A DNA stretch of 9,777 nt from Candidatus Gastranaerophilales bacterium. GTDB lineage: Bacteria > Cyanobacteriota > Vampirovibrionia > Gastranaerophilales > Gastranaerophilaceae. The first letter of the stretch is position 1. The number at the start of each line of letters is the position of its first letter. A program made the translations under genes and the position numbers. The stretch spans positions 1-9,777 of the forward strand of contig CANQOM010000050.1 in assembly GCA_947625445.1 (NCBI GenBank), read 5' to 3'. Under the pieces are notes generated by a model. The model saw only the letters and a program-made list of their open reading frames with translations. It made no database searches and was not told where the DNA came from. Shown piece after piece: positions 1 through 7,773 of the stretch.

Positions 1-1548
1 TGCAGTATCTTCATCGAGAACTTTTGTTATTTTTGTTCTTCCTGCCTGATAAATTACTTTACCTCTTGTTGTTTCTATTCTTTCAATTGAATAAGGTTTT
101 ACTTTATAGCCTCCGTTTGCAAAAGTACCGTATGCGATAACCATATCATATAATTTTACACCGTTTGAGCCCAAAGAAATTGTGTAATCTTTTGTTAAAG
201 GGGTTGTTATTCCTAATGATTTAGCCATTTCTATAACTTTATCAATTCCTACATCACGAATTAATTTAACTGCTACAACGTTTGAAGAAATTGCCAAAGC
301 TTTATATAGAGGCATGCTTCCTCTATATTTATTTCCGTAATTATGAGGACTCCAATTTCCTATTGTTACGGGTGAATCGCTCACCATATCGGTAGGAAGA
401 TATCCTTTTTGTATTGCGGCAGCGTATACAAAAGGTTTAAATGAAGAACCCGGTGGTCGAATTGCTTGTGTAACTCTGTCATATTGACTTTGGTTATAAT
501 CTTTTCCCCCGCAATATGCTATTATTGCACCTGTTTCAGGTGAAAAACTGAATAATGCAGCTTGCTGCTTTGAACCGGTTAATTTCCATGCTTTCATTGT
601 TTTGGCTATTGCATTGTTTGCTGCAACTTGTGCATCATAATTTAGTGTTGTTATTATTTTATAACCGCCTTGAGATATTTCTGTTTCATCAAATCCCAAT
701 TCAGAAAGTTCTTTTAATACATAATCAATGAAATATGGTGCAACATTCGTTTTTGAGAAATTTCCGCTCTTATTCAATACGATTTTTTCTTTTATTGCAT
801 TCTGATATTGTTCTTTATCAATAGTTTTCATTATGTACATTCTTCTCAGAACTTTATTTCTTCTTTTTTCTGCCAATTTAATATTTTTATAAGGAGAATA
901 AACTGAAGGGGCCTGAGGTAAACCTGCAATAAGCGCACATTCCGCTAATGTCAATTCCGAAAGATTCTTGTTGAAATATGTTGAAGCTGCAGCACCTACT
1001 CCATATGCTCCTGAACCGAGATATACATTATTTAAATACATTTCTAATATTTTATCTTTGGAAATTGTTTTTTCTATTCTTGCAGCAACTTGAATTTCTT
1101 TTATTTTTCTTGTTATTGTTTTTTCGTTTGATAGAAATAAAATCCTTGCCAATTGTTGTGTTATTGTACTTGCGCCTTGTGTTGCTTTCTTATTTACTAA
1201 GTTTACAATTATTGAACGACATATACCCCATATATCATATCCGTCATGTGAATAAAAATTCTTATCTTCTGTTGATATTACCGCATCTTTCAGGTATTGC
1301 GGAATTTCTTTTATTGATACTTCTTCATAGTGAAATGTTTGGAATGTTTTTATCAAATGATTATCAGAAGAGTATACCTGCGTAACTATATTTCTGTTAT
1401 AGTTTTTTAACTGTGGTATAGGTTCTAAATCATTCAAATACATTTTTATTGCTGCATAACTTGCGAATAATATTGCTGCAATTGTTATTAATAATACTTT
1501 TATAAATGTTACAAAAGAATTTTCTTTTTTTCTTTTTTTAGGACTCAT
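1..1548 (-). CDS. Class A penicillin-binding protein (PBP1A-type), C-terminus cut off by window edge
   Basis: Bifunctional peptidoglycan glycosyltransferase and transpeptidase, anchored in the inner membrane with its catalytic domains outside. The 516 visible residues start at ATG 1548, after AAGGTG six bases upstream. A basic N-terminus is followed by one membrane segment (about residues 13-34). The GT51 domain shows EDKNFYSHDG with catalytic Glu94, GASTITQQ (125-132), RKIKE (147-151) and EMYLNNVYLG (169-178). The transpeptidase domain shows PPGSSFKP, giving S368-S-F-K371 with Ser368 the nucleophile, and SSN at 421-423. The reading stays open to base 1, where the protein is about at the point at which the KTG box should follow, so that box and the tail lie outside the window. 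In the GT51 motif II the usual QQLxKN reads QQLARI. It is divergent from the YkgJ-type gene. The family assignment is firm; the choice between PBP1A and other class A names is by general resemblance. Confidence 0.96.
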   Translation of the reverse strand, partial: MSPKKRKKENSFVTFIKVLLITIAAILFASYAAIKMYLNDLEPIPQLKNYNRNIVTQVYSSDNHLIKTFQTFHYEEVSIKEIPQYLKDAVISTEDKNFYSHDGYDIWGICRSIIVNLVNKKATQGASTITQQLARILFLSNEKTITRKIKEIQVAARIEKTISKDKILEMYLNNVYLGSGAYGVGAAASTYFNKNLSELTLAECALIAGLPQAPSVYSPYKNIKLAEKRRNKVLRRMYIMKTIDKEQYQNAIKEKIVLNKSGNFSKTNVAPYFIDYVLKELSELGFDETEISQGGYKIITTLNYDAQVAANNAIAKTMKAWKLTGSKQQAALFSFSPETGAIIAYCGGKDYNQSQYDRVTQAIRPPGSSFKPFVYAAAIQKGYLPTDMVSDSPVTIGNWSPHNYGNKYRGSMPLYKALAISSNVVAVKLIRDVGIDKVIEMAKSLGITTPLTKDYTISLGSNGVKLYDMVIAYGTFANGGYKVKPYSIERIETTRGKVIYQAGRTKITKVLDEDTA

Positions 1549-1614
1549 TTATTTCACCTTAAAATTATGATATTATTTATTAATATTTTACCAAATAAAT
1601 ATTTCTAAATCCGA

Positions 1615-1628
1615 ATTTGTTAACAAAT
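1615..1628. promoter_or_regulatory. 14-base perfect palindrome over the start codon of the YkgJ-type gene
   Basis: ATTTGTTAACAAAT reads the same on both strands, centred between 1621 and 1622. It sits at the right end of the 78-base gap between two divergent genes and includes the A and T of the ATG at 1627. Such a site could bind a dimeric repressor acting on the plus-strand gene. This is inference, because palindromes arise more easily in AT-rich DNA. The rest of the gap (1549-1614) is nearly all A and T. It must hold promoters for both directions, but several TAAAAT- or TAATAT-like boxes compete and no convincing -35 box picks one out. Confidence 0.35.
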
Positions 1629-2019
1629 GTCTATAGATTTTATAAAAACATTATATTATGAACTTTTATCGTATTTTGTTGTAAAAAAAACAAGGTACAA
1701 TATAGAAGGAAATTGTATAAAATGCGGAAATTGCTGCAGAAATATTTATTCTTTCGGTTTGAAAAATGAAAAAGAATTGAAATTAATGTCATTTTTTATT
1801 CCGTATTATCGTAATTTTTATATAAAATCATCTGATGAAGACGGTAATTTAATTCTTTCATGTAAACATATACAAAGTGATAATTTGTGTGCGATATATT
1901 CAAAACGACCTAAAATATGCAAAAATTATCCTAAAAAAATTGTATATAAGAATGTAAATATGCCGGACGGATGCGGTTATCGTGTATATAAAAAAGAATT
2001 TAAAGATTATCTTAATTAA
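1627..2019 (+). CDS. YkgJ/UPF0153-type cysteine-cluster protein
   Basis: A 130-residue, probably cytoplasmic protein of the YkgJ-type putative zinc or iron-sulphur binding family; its biochemical role is not established. Eight cysteines carry the signature. CIKCGNCC spans residues 30-37, then come Cys79, Cys88 in LCAIYSKRPKICKNYP (87-102), Cys98 and Cys116 in GCGY. This matches the family pattern CxxCxxCC...C...CxxYxxRPxxCxxYP. There is no signal peptide or clear membrane span; the N-terminus is hydrophobic and aromatic. ATG 1627 is the only reasonable start, because TAA lies in frame at 1621-1623 and no other start codon precedes the cysteine motif. No Shine-Dalgarno sequence is visible upstream, so translation may be weak or leaderless. 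It is the only plus-strand gene here, divergent from the class A PBP. Its stop overlaps that of gpsA. Function cannot be inferred from the neighbours with confidence. Confidence 0.88.
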   Translation: MSIDFIKTLYYELLSYFVVKKTRYNIEGNCIKCGNCCRNIYSFGLKNEKELKLMSFFIPYYRNFYIKSSDEDGNLILSCKHIQSDNLCAIYSKRPKICKNYPKKIVYKNVNMPDGCGYRVYKKEFKDYLN

Positions 2020-3008
2020 TTTTCACGTTTAAGTTTTCTGTTCATAAGCTTATTCAATACTTCTTGAGGAGTAATATCAGTATAAACGGCTTCATAAATA
2101 GCTGAAGAAACGGGAACTTCAAGGTTTAACTTAGAAGCAAGTTCACATAATGCTTTAGATGTTTTAACTCCTTCAGCAACAGAACCAAGTTCGTTTAATA
2201 TATCATCAATTTTTTTGCCTCTGCCAAGTAAAGAACCGACTGTGTAATTTCTGCTTAAAGGACTTGAGCAGGTTGCAATTAAATCTCCCATACCTGATAA
2301 ACCGTATAAAGTTGAAGGATGAGCACCTAAAGCAATACTAATTCTTACAATTTCAGCCATTCCTCTTGTTAAAAGAGCTCCTCGGCAATTGTCTCCAAGA
2401 TTCATTGCGTCTGCAAAACCTGAAGCTATTGCTATTACGTTTTTTAAGCTTCCTCCCAATTCAACTCCTATAACATCAGGGTTTGTATATAACCTAAATT
2501 TGGACGGAACTGTTAAATGTTTTTGTACAAATTCAGCTATATTCATATCTTCACAGGCTACGGATGCTGCGGTCGGACATCCGTTTAAAATCTCTTTTGC
2601 CAATGTCGGGCCTGAAAGAATTACCGGTTTTGATTCGGGAAGTTCATCCTTTATTACTTCTGACATTCTTTTTAAAGAAGGAAGTTCTAATCCTTTTGAC
2701 AGATTAACTAAGATTTGATTTTCTTTCAATCCTGCTTGTTTTAATTGTTGACATACCGGTCTGATACCTGATGTTGCAACAACCAGTAAAATTATTTCTG
2801 CGCCATCTATTGCCTTTGATAAGTTATCTGTTATTTCAACTTTTTCATTAAGTTCAACGGTTAAAGGTTTTGTTGTTCTTTTATACTGTTTTAGTTCGTC
2901 AGATAAGTCCTGAGTTCTTCCCCATACACATATTTCATTAAAATTATCGGTTAATAGCCAAGCTAATGTTAACCCCCAACATCCCGGTCCTAAAACAGTT
3001 AATTTCAT
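2016..3008 (-). CDS. gpsA: Glycerol-3-phosphate dehydrogenase [NAD(P)+]
   Basis: Soluble enzyme that reduces dihydroxyacetone phosphate to sn-glycerol-3-phosphate, the backbone for phospholipid synthesis. The protein has 330 residues, normal for the family. The Rossmann dinucleotide loop is GPGCWG (residues 7-12), where most relatives have GAGxWG. NLSKGLE (102-108), SGPTLAKE (132-139), ELGGSLKN with catalytic Lys189, and RGALLTRGMAE (209-219) follow, then the GMGDL motif of the C-terminal helical domain. The start is ATG 3008. GGAGG at 3015-3019 lies six bases before it, whereas an in-frame TTG at 3014 touches the Shine-Dalgarno sequence and cannot be the start. It begins 21 bases after murE and is the last gene of the minus-strand block. 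Its TAA (2016-2018) overlaps the stop of the convergent gene, and no terminator is visible after it. Confidence 0.97.
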   Translation of the reverse strand: MKLTVLGPGCWGLTLAWLLTDNFNEICVWGRTQDLSDELKQYKRTTKPLTVELNEKVEITDNLSKAIDGAEIILLVVATSGIRPVCQQLKQAGLKENQILVNLSKGLELPSLKRMSEVIKDELPESKPVILSGPTLAKEILNGCPTAASVACEDMNIAEFVQKHLTVPSKFRLYTNPDVIGVELGGSLKNVIAIASGFADAMNLGDNCRGALLTRGMAEIVRISIALGAHPSTLYGLSGMGDLIATCSSPLSRNYTVGSLLGRGKKIDDILNELGSVAEGVKTSKALCELASKLNLEVPVSSAIYEAVYTDITPQEVLNKLMNRKLKREN

Positions 3009-3029
3009 ACTCAACCTCCGATTTCTTTT

Positions 3030-4493
3030 TTATAAAAGTGCAAAAACTTTTTTTGCTTCTTCTCTGTCATCAAAATGTATTGTTTCATTCTTTAATATTT
3101 GATAGTCTTCATGACCTTTTCCTGCTATTACTATTACATCATTTTCTTTTGAGATAGTTTTTAAAAATTTTATAGCATTTCTTCTGTCAGGTTCTACAAA
3201 TATTCTTTGTGTATCAACGGTTTTAATACCTGTCATAATATCTGAAATAATAAGCTGAGGGTCTTCACTTCTCGGGTTATCTGATGTAACTACAACTTTG
3301 TCTGAAAGTTCATCGGCAATTTTCCCCATTTTAGGACGTTTTGTTGTATCTCTATCTCCTCCGCATCCAAATAAACATATTAATTGTGCCTGTTTTGGTG
3401 TTAATTCTCTTGCTGCTTTTAATACATTTTCCAATCCGTCGGGAGTATGGGCATAATCTACAATTACCAAAGGTTTTTTGCTTACTATTTCAAATCTTCC
3501 TGCTACACTTTTGGTATTCTCTAAGGCTTTAATTATAATCTTATAGTCTATATTCATTGCTATTCCACATGCGAATGCAGCAAGTGCATTATATACACTG
3601 AACATTCCGTTTAAATGCAGCTTCATTTTCTCTGAATGTGAATCAAAATTAACTGTTAGTTTTGCCCCGTCTATTGAAAAGTCTATGTCTGTTGCTTTAA
3701 TATCTGCATTATTTTTTACACCGTACGTTAAGATTTTTACCCCTTTTGGTACAGACTTTATAAAATCATCAGCATATTCATCATCTGAGTTAATTATTGC
3801 AAATGCACCTTCTTTAAGATTTTCAAATAGAATTGCTTTGGCTTTAAAATAGTTATGCATTGTAATGTGATAGTCAAGATGGTCTTGGGTAAGATTTGTA
3901 AAAACTGCACCGTTAAAATCACAACAACCTACTCTTTTTTGTTCTAAGGAGTGAGAACTTACCTCCATAACTACATTTTTTATTCCTTTATCTGCCATTA
4001 TTCTTAAATCATGTTGAAGTTCTGGAGGTTGCGGAGTTGTATGCTTTGCCTCTTTGTATTCATCTTTACTTGATAATTTATATCCCAAAGTCCCTATTAA
4101 AGCACATTTTTCGTTATTTTCTTCCAGAATTTTTTGAATAAGGTGTGTAACTGTTGTTTTTCCGTTTGTTCCTGTTACTCCGATTAAATTTATTTCTTTT
4201 GAAGGCTCATTGTAAAATGCTGAAGCAATATTTGCCATAGTTCTTTTTGTATCTTTAACAATAATTTGAGGCAGATTAATATTAAGTTTTTCCTCGCAAA
4301 ATAATGCTTTTGCTCCTTTTCCCATAGCACTTTGAGCATATTTATGCCCGTCAGAGGCTTCTCCTCTTATACATATAAATATATCACCTTCTTTTGTTAG
4401 GTTCGAATTATATGAAATTCCTGTTATTTCAATATCATTAAAGTTTTCTGTCTTGTAATCATCCAACAATTTTATTAAGTTACTTAAAAGCAT
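3030..4493 (-). CDS. murE: UDP-MurNAc-L-Ala-D-Glu:meso-diaminopimelate ligase
   Basis: Cytoplasmic Mur ligase that uses ATP to add meso-diaminopimelate to UDP-MurNAc-L-Ala-D-Glu, the third residue of the peptidoglycan stem. It has 487 residues, full length. The N-terminal UDP-substrate domain is followed by the ATP loop GVTGTNGKTT (105-114), TTP at 152-154, MEVSSHSLEQKRVG (176-189), TNLTQDHLDYH (199-209) and Lys219 in AKAILF, the position of the carbamylated lysine in the family. The C-terminal domain has VDYAHTPDGLE (345-355), SDNPRSEDP (404-412) and AGKGHEDYQ near the end. DNPR is the known signature for DAP rather than lysine. ATG 4493 follows AAGGT with about eight bases between. It lies 34 bases after ftsI, the usual ftsI-murE order, but is followed by gpsA and not murF. 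Confidence 0.98.
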   Translation of the reverse strand: MLLSNLIKLLDDYKTENFNDIEITGISYNSNLTKEGDIFICIRGEASDGHKYAQSAMGKGAKALFCEEKLNINLPQIIVKDTKRTMANIASAFYNEPSKEINLIGVTGTNGKTTVTHLIQKILEENNEKCALIGTLGYKLSSKDEYKEAKHTTPQPPELQHDLRIMADKGIKNVVMEVSSHSLEQKRVGCCDFNGAVFTNLTQDHLDYHITMHNYFKAKAILFENLKEGAFAIINSDDEYADDFIKSVPKGVKILTYGVKNNADIKATDIDFSIDGAKLTVNFDSHSEKMKLHLNGMFSVYNALAAFACGIAMNIDYKIIIKALENTKSVAGRFEIVSKKPLVIVDYAHTPDGLENVLKAARELTPKQAQLICLFGCGGDRDTTKRPKMGKIADELSDKVVVTSDNPRSEDPQLIISDIMTGIKTVDTQRIFVEPDRRNAIKFLKTISKENDVIVIAGKGHEDYQILKNETIHFDDREEAKKVFALL

Positions 4494-4527
4494 ATTTTTC
4501 TACCTTTTACATATTCATATTCTAATA

Positions 4528-6243
4528 CTATTCTACATTATTTTTATCCGGAGGTATATTTAAAATTCTGGCACATTGGTTGGCAACTTCTTTAAATATA
4601 GGAGAAGCAACGGTATTACCCCAAACAGGTCCGTTAGAAGCCGAGTCAACAACTACATAAATAAGTATTTGTGGGTCGCTTGCAGGTAAATATCCGATAG
4701 CAGATGCATATAAACTGTTAGAATACCCTTTAGAATTTTCTTTCGGTTTTTTAGATGTACCTGTCTTTGCTGCAACTGTGTATTTATCAAGATTTAAAGG
4801 AGTTTTTGTGTTTGATATACTTTTTGCGAGTAACTGTGTAACGGTTTTAGCAGTTTCAGGTTTTAATGCCTGAATATGTTGAATTTTTTGTGCTTCTTCC
4901 TCGGGTGAATATTTTATAACGTGAGGAGTTACTCTTACACCGTTATTAGCTAATGCACTGACCGCAGATACCATTTGCATTGCGGTTACCGAAGCTCCGT
5001 ATCCATAACCCATAGTTGCTTGTCTTGATTTATCCCATTGGAAAGGTTTGGGTAATAAGCCTGATGATTCTCCGGCTAAGTCAATTCCGCTTTTTTTGCC
5101 GATACCGAGTTTTGTTAATATATTATAATATTCAGAAGGTGTCATTTTTAATGCTATATTTGCACTTCCGACGTTACTTGAGTGTTCAAGTAAATATACA
5201 AGGTTAATCATGCCAGGGTTTGGATGTTTATGGTAGTCATAATTTTGAATAGTCCAATTTCCAAGTTGCATTTTCCCGGTATCCATTATTTTTGAACTGG
5301 CAGTAATTTTACCGCTTTCTATTCCTGCAGCAACAGTAAGGGTTTTAAATGTAGAACCTGGAGGATATACATCTGTTAAGGTCCAATTTTTTAAAAGTAT
5401 AGCAGGTGTTTTTTTATAATTATTCGGATTGTATCTCGGGTATACCGCATATCCTAAAATTTCTCCGTTTTTAGGATTCATTACAATAACTGAACCTCTT
5501 GATGCTTGTCTTTCATTAATCATATTTAGCAATTCACGTTCACAAACATGCTGAATAGCTGAATCAATTGTTAAAGTGACGGTTTTACCTACTTGTGGAG
5601 TTGAAGCGGATACAGGGTCTGTTTGGGTTTCATAAATTATATCTCCACGTGGAGTTCTCTGAACTTCAATTTTATGTTCTGTTGCGGCTAATTTTGATTT
5701 TGCTGATAATTCTACGCCTGAAGCAGTATCTGCATCCGGGTTGTAATAACCTATTATGTGTGCAGCCAGCTCGTCTTGTGGATATACTCTTTCATTTTTT
5801 TTATCCAGACTTATTTCTCTTAATCCCAATTTTTTAATGGCTTCTGCTGTTTCACGGTCTAAATCTTTTTTTAACAGTATTACTGTTGCACCTTTATTTA
5901 TTAAATATACTATTGATTTTTCAGAAACTTTTAAATATGGAGAAAGAATCTTAGCCAATTCTTCAGGTGTATGATCAAAATATTCTCTGTGAGCATATAT
6001 GTTGTATGAAGTAGTATCTGATGCAAGTCTTACACCGTTTCTGTCTACTATTGGCCCTCTCATTATGAAGTTTTTACTATATCTTTGATTAAGCGCTTTA
6101 TGTCGATAATGCCTAAAGTCTAATATTTGCAACATAAACAGGTATATTATCGATATGGTAAAAAATATAAGTAAAAATATATGCACAATTTTTATGCGTG
6201 ATTCTACTCTTTTTAATCTGTTTTTTTCACTGTATTTATTCAT
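4528..6243 (-). CDS. ftsI: Class B penicillin-binding protein, septal transpeptidase FtsI (PBP2/PBP3 type)
   Basis: Monofunctional D,D-transpeptidase that cross-links septal peptidoglycan with the division machinery; one inner membrane anchor and a periplasmic or extracytoplasmic catalytic domain. The 571 residues comprise a short basic cytoplasmic tail, a membrane segment (about 19-40), the PBP dimer domain starting at RGPIVDRNG (62-70), and the transpeptidase domain. The active site is S297-T-F-K300 in YPPGSTFK, then S355-S-N357 and K493-T-G-T496. All three catalytic boxes are intact. There is no PASTA domain, unlike SpoVD or PBP2x of many Firmicutes. ATG 6243 follows AGGTGAG with six bases between, and the gene ends in TAG. 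The position between an ftsL-like gene and murE fits FtsI better than an elongation or sporulation paralogue, though motifs alone do not separate these. Confidence 0.95.
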   Translation of the reverse strand: MNKYSEKNRLKRVESRIKIVHIFLLIFFTISIIYLFMLQILDFRHYRHKALNQRYSKNFIMRGPIVDRNGVRLASDTTSYNIYAHREYFDHTPEELAKILSPYLKVSEKSIVYLINKGATVILLKKDLDRETAEAIKKLGLREISLDKKNERVYPQDELAAHIIGYYNPDADTASGVELSAKSKLAATEHKIEVQRTPRGDIIYETQTDPVSASTPQVGKTVTLTIDSAIQHVCERELLNMINERQASRGSVIVMNPKNGEILGYAVYPRYNPNNYKKTPAILLKNWTLTDVYPPGSTFKTLTVAAGIESGKITASSKIMDTGKMQLGNWTIQNYDYHKHPNPGMINLVYLLEHSSNVGSANIALKMTPSEYYNILTKLGIGKKSGIDLAGESSGLLPKPFQWDKSRQATMGYGYGASVTAMQMVSAVSALANNGVRVTPHVIKYSPEEEAQKIQHIQALKPETAKTVTQLLAKSISNTKTPLNLDKYTVAAKTGTSKKPKENSKGYSNSLYASAIGYLPASDPQILIYVVVDSASNGPVWGNTVASPIFKEVANQCARILNIPPDKNNVE

Positions 6244-6272
6244 TAAAAACTCACCTATAAAAAGGTTAGCAT

Positions 6273-6295
6273 AATATTTAAATTCTTTAAATATT
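6273..6295. repeat. Perfect AT-only inverted repeat between ftsL-like gene and ftsI
   Basis: AATATTTAAA (6273-6282) and TTTAAATATT (6286-6295) are perfect complements with a three-base spacer, giving a potential 10-pair hairpin in the 62-base gap before ftsI. All pairs are A-T, and in the minus-strand transcript it is followed by ATGC and not a T run, so it is not a standard terminator for the operon. It could be an mRNA processing or stability element, or chance in AT-rich DNA. Confidence 0.4.
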
Positions 6296-6305
6296 TTAAC
6301 TAAAG

Positions 6306-6752
6306 TTAATAACCGATTGACCAGTAATAATTAACAGGCATTATTGGCTCTTTAGAATTGCTATTAAGTTTAGCAGCAGGTATTTCCATTACCATTCTTG
6401 CCGTATCCAGTGAAGTATTGGTACTGATAACAGAATCCATTTTTTTAAAAGAATTTAAATTATCTAATTTATTTTGAAGTTCAATATTTTCATTTATTAA
6501 AGAAACTATTTCATGCCCTAAAACATTCATTGTTTTTTCACTGTCAGAAACAAAGTAGTAACTGACTAAAGCAAGAAGTGTAAGTAAAATAAGAGTAACA
6601 TTTAAAAATTTATTTAATTTTTCAGAAGGGTTCTTTTTGTGAACATATTTAGGAAAAGAACCGTAAATTACCGGACTTGAAACAGGTCTTACTGCTTGTT
6701 TTTGTTTGTAAAGATAAGTGTTATCTATGTATTTTATTGAACTTCTGCTCAA
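6306..6752 (-). CDS. FtsL-like single-pass membrane protein with coiled coil
   Basis: Small bitopic membrane protein of 148 residues. A basic, disordered-looking cytoplasmic N-terminus (1-48) is followed by one membrane segment (about 49-68, NVTLILLTLLALVSYYFV) and a heptad-like coiled coil (about 71-104: VLGHEIVSLINENIELQNKL). A polar tail containing TARMVMEIP follows, faintly like the conserved stretch after the coil in FtsL proteins. FtsL diverges so much that the call rests mainly on this architecture and on the position between rsmH and ftsI, where ftsL lies in dcw clusters. If right, it would act in the FtsL-FtsB/DivIC-FtsQ complex that activates septal wall synthesis. The start is TTG 6752. 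AGGAG stands eight bases upstream, in-frame stops lie just before it, and no other usable start precedes the membrane segment. It lies 25 bases after rsmH. Confidence 0.72.
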   Translation of the reverse strand: MSRSSIKYIDNTYLYKQKQAVRPVSSPVIYGSFPKYVHKKNPSEKLNKFLNVTLILLTLLALVSYYFVSDSEKTMNVLGHEIVSLINENIELQNKLDNLNSFKKMDSVISTNTSLDTARMVMEIPAAKLNSNSKEPIMPVNYYWSIGY

Positions 6753-6777
6753 CGATGCCTCTCCTGATGACTATTAA

Positions 6778-7713
6778 TTACTTATTTATTCTTTTTGCAA
6801 TTCTAAGTTTTGCCGATCTTGACGGTGGATTTTCTCTTACTTCACTCTCACATGCCAAAATGGGTTTTTTATTAACCAATTCTAACAATGGCGGATTGTA
6901 ATCGAAATTACTCTTTTCCCCTGTCCACTCTTTTGAATAGTATTTGAAAAATTGTTTTACTATTCTGTCCTCCAAAGAATGGAATGTTACTATTGATAGT
7001 ATAGCATTATTTGATAATAATGTAAGCACATCATTTAATGTATTTTTTATATTGTCAAGTTCATGATTAACTTCAATTCTTATTGCCTGAAAAACTCTTG
7101 TTGCCGGATGAATTTTTGATTTTATTCTTGGAGTTGCCTCAAATATAATATTAACAAGTTCTTTGGTGGTTTCAATTTTTTTTGTTTTTCTTGTTTCTAC
7201 TATTTTTTTTGCAATTCTTTTGGAAAATCTTTCTTCACCGTATTCACTGAATATTCTTACTAATTCAGCTTCTTTATAATCATTAACTACATCATAAGCT
7301 GATAAATCACCGAATTGGTTAAAGCGCATGTCTAATTTTGAATCGCTTAAAAAGCTGAAACCCCTCTTTTTAGAAGTTAGTTGGGGGGTTGATGCTCCTA
7401 AATCAAATACTACCCCGCCGGTTATTTCATGTATATTATTTTTTTCTAAATATTTCTTAATGTTTGTATATGAATCGTGTACAATTGTTAAATTTTTGTA
7501 ATCTTTTAATTTTTCTTTTGAGTAATTTATAGCATCAATATCAACATCAAAAGATATTAATTTTCCATCGGGAGAAATTTTTTGCAAAATCAATTCACTA
7601 TATCCGCCACCTCCTAAAGTGGCGTCAATATATAATTTAGAACTTGTGCATTCAAGTGCATCAGTTGCTTCTTTTGCCATGACAGGGTAATGTTTGTATA
7701 CTTCTTCCAACAC
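6778..7713 (-). CDS. rsmH: 16S rRNA (cytosine(1402)-N(4))-methyltransferase
   Basis: RsmH (formerly MraW) uses S-adenosylmethionine to methylate N4 of C1402 in the decoding centre of 16S rRNA. Motifs visible in order are HYPVMAKEA near the N-terminus, the SAM loop YIDATLGGGGYS, FDVDIDAI, DLGASTPQL with KRGFSF and LDMRF, YGEERFSKRIAKKIV, HPATRVFQAIRIEVNHEL, FHSLEDRIVKQFF and the C-terminal NPPSRSAKLRIAKR. I place the start at GTG 7713. AAGGG (7719-7723) lies five bases before it, and the resulting 311 residues and early HYPV match the family. TTG 7710 is almost as good. The reading frame is open further, to a TTG at 7758 without a ribosome site, which would give 326 residues with an untypical lysine-rich extension. 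It follows prfA by 60 bases in the same frame. Confidence 0.95.
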   Translation of the reverse strand: MLEEVYKHYPVMAKEATDALECTSSKLYIDATLGGGGYSELILQKISPDGKLISFDVDIDAINYSKEKLKDYKNLTIVHDSYTNIKKYLEKNNIHEITGGVVFDLGASTPQLTSKKRGFSFLSDSKLDMRFNQFGDLSAYDVVNDYKEAELVRIFSEYGEERFSKRIAKKIVETRKTKKIETTKELVNIIFEATPRIKSKIHPATRVFQAIRIEVNHELDNIKNTLNDVLTLLSNNAILSIVTFHSLEDRIVKQFFKYYSKEWTGEKSNFDYNPPLLELVNKKPILACESEVRENPPSRSAKLRIAKRINK

Positions 7714-7773
7714 TGTTTCCCTTTGTTTATCTTTTTCTTTGTCAGCATTAAAGTTCAAATTAATTTTTTTTTG

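Noticed and set aside
978..1385. Plus-strand open frame of 135 codons
   Set aside because: It is a leucine-rich shadow antisense to the class A PBP, whose GT51 motifs are intact on the minus strand. No ribosome site or family pattern.
2389..2718. Plus-strand open frame of 109 codons
   Set aside because: Antisense shadow inside gpsA, which has complete conserved motifs on the other strand.
3009..3014. TTG at 3014 as start of gpsA
   Set aside because: It directly abuts the GGAGG ribosome site; ATG 3008 has correct six-base spacing and places the GxGxxG loop at the usual distance.
5595..5974. Overlapping plus-strand frames opposite ftsI
   Set aside because: Low-complexity hydrophobic translations opposite a full class B PBP; no independent coding evidence.
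7714..7758. TTG at 7758 as start of rsmH
   Set aside because: No Shine-Dalgarno sequence and a lysine-rich extension not expected in the family. GTG 7713 has AAGGG and gives 311 residues, but the longer form cannot be fully excluded.
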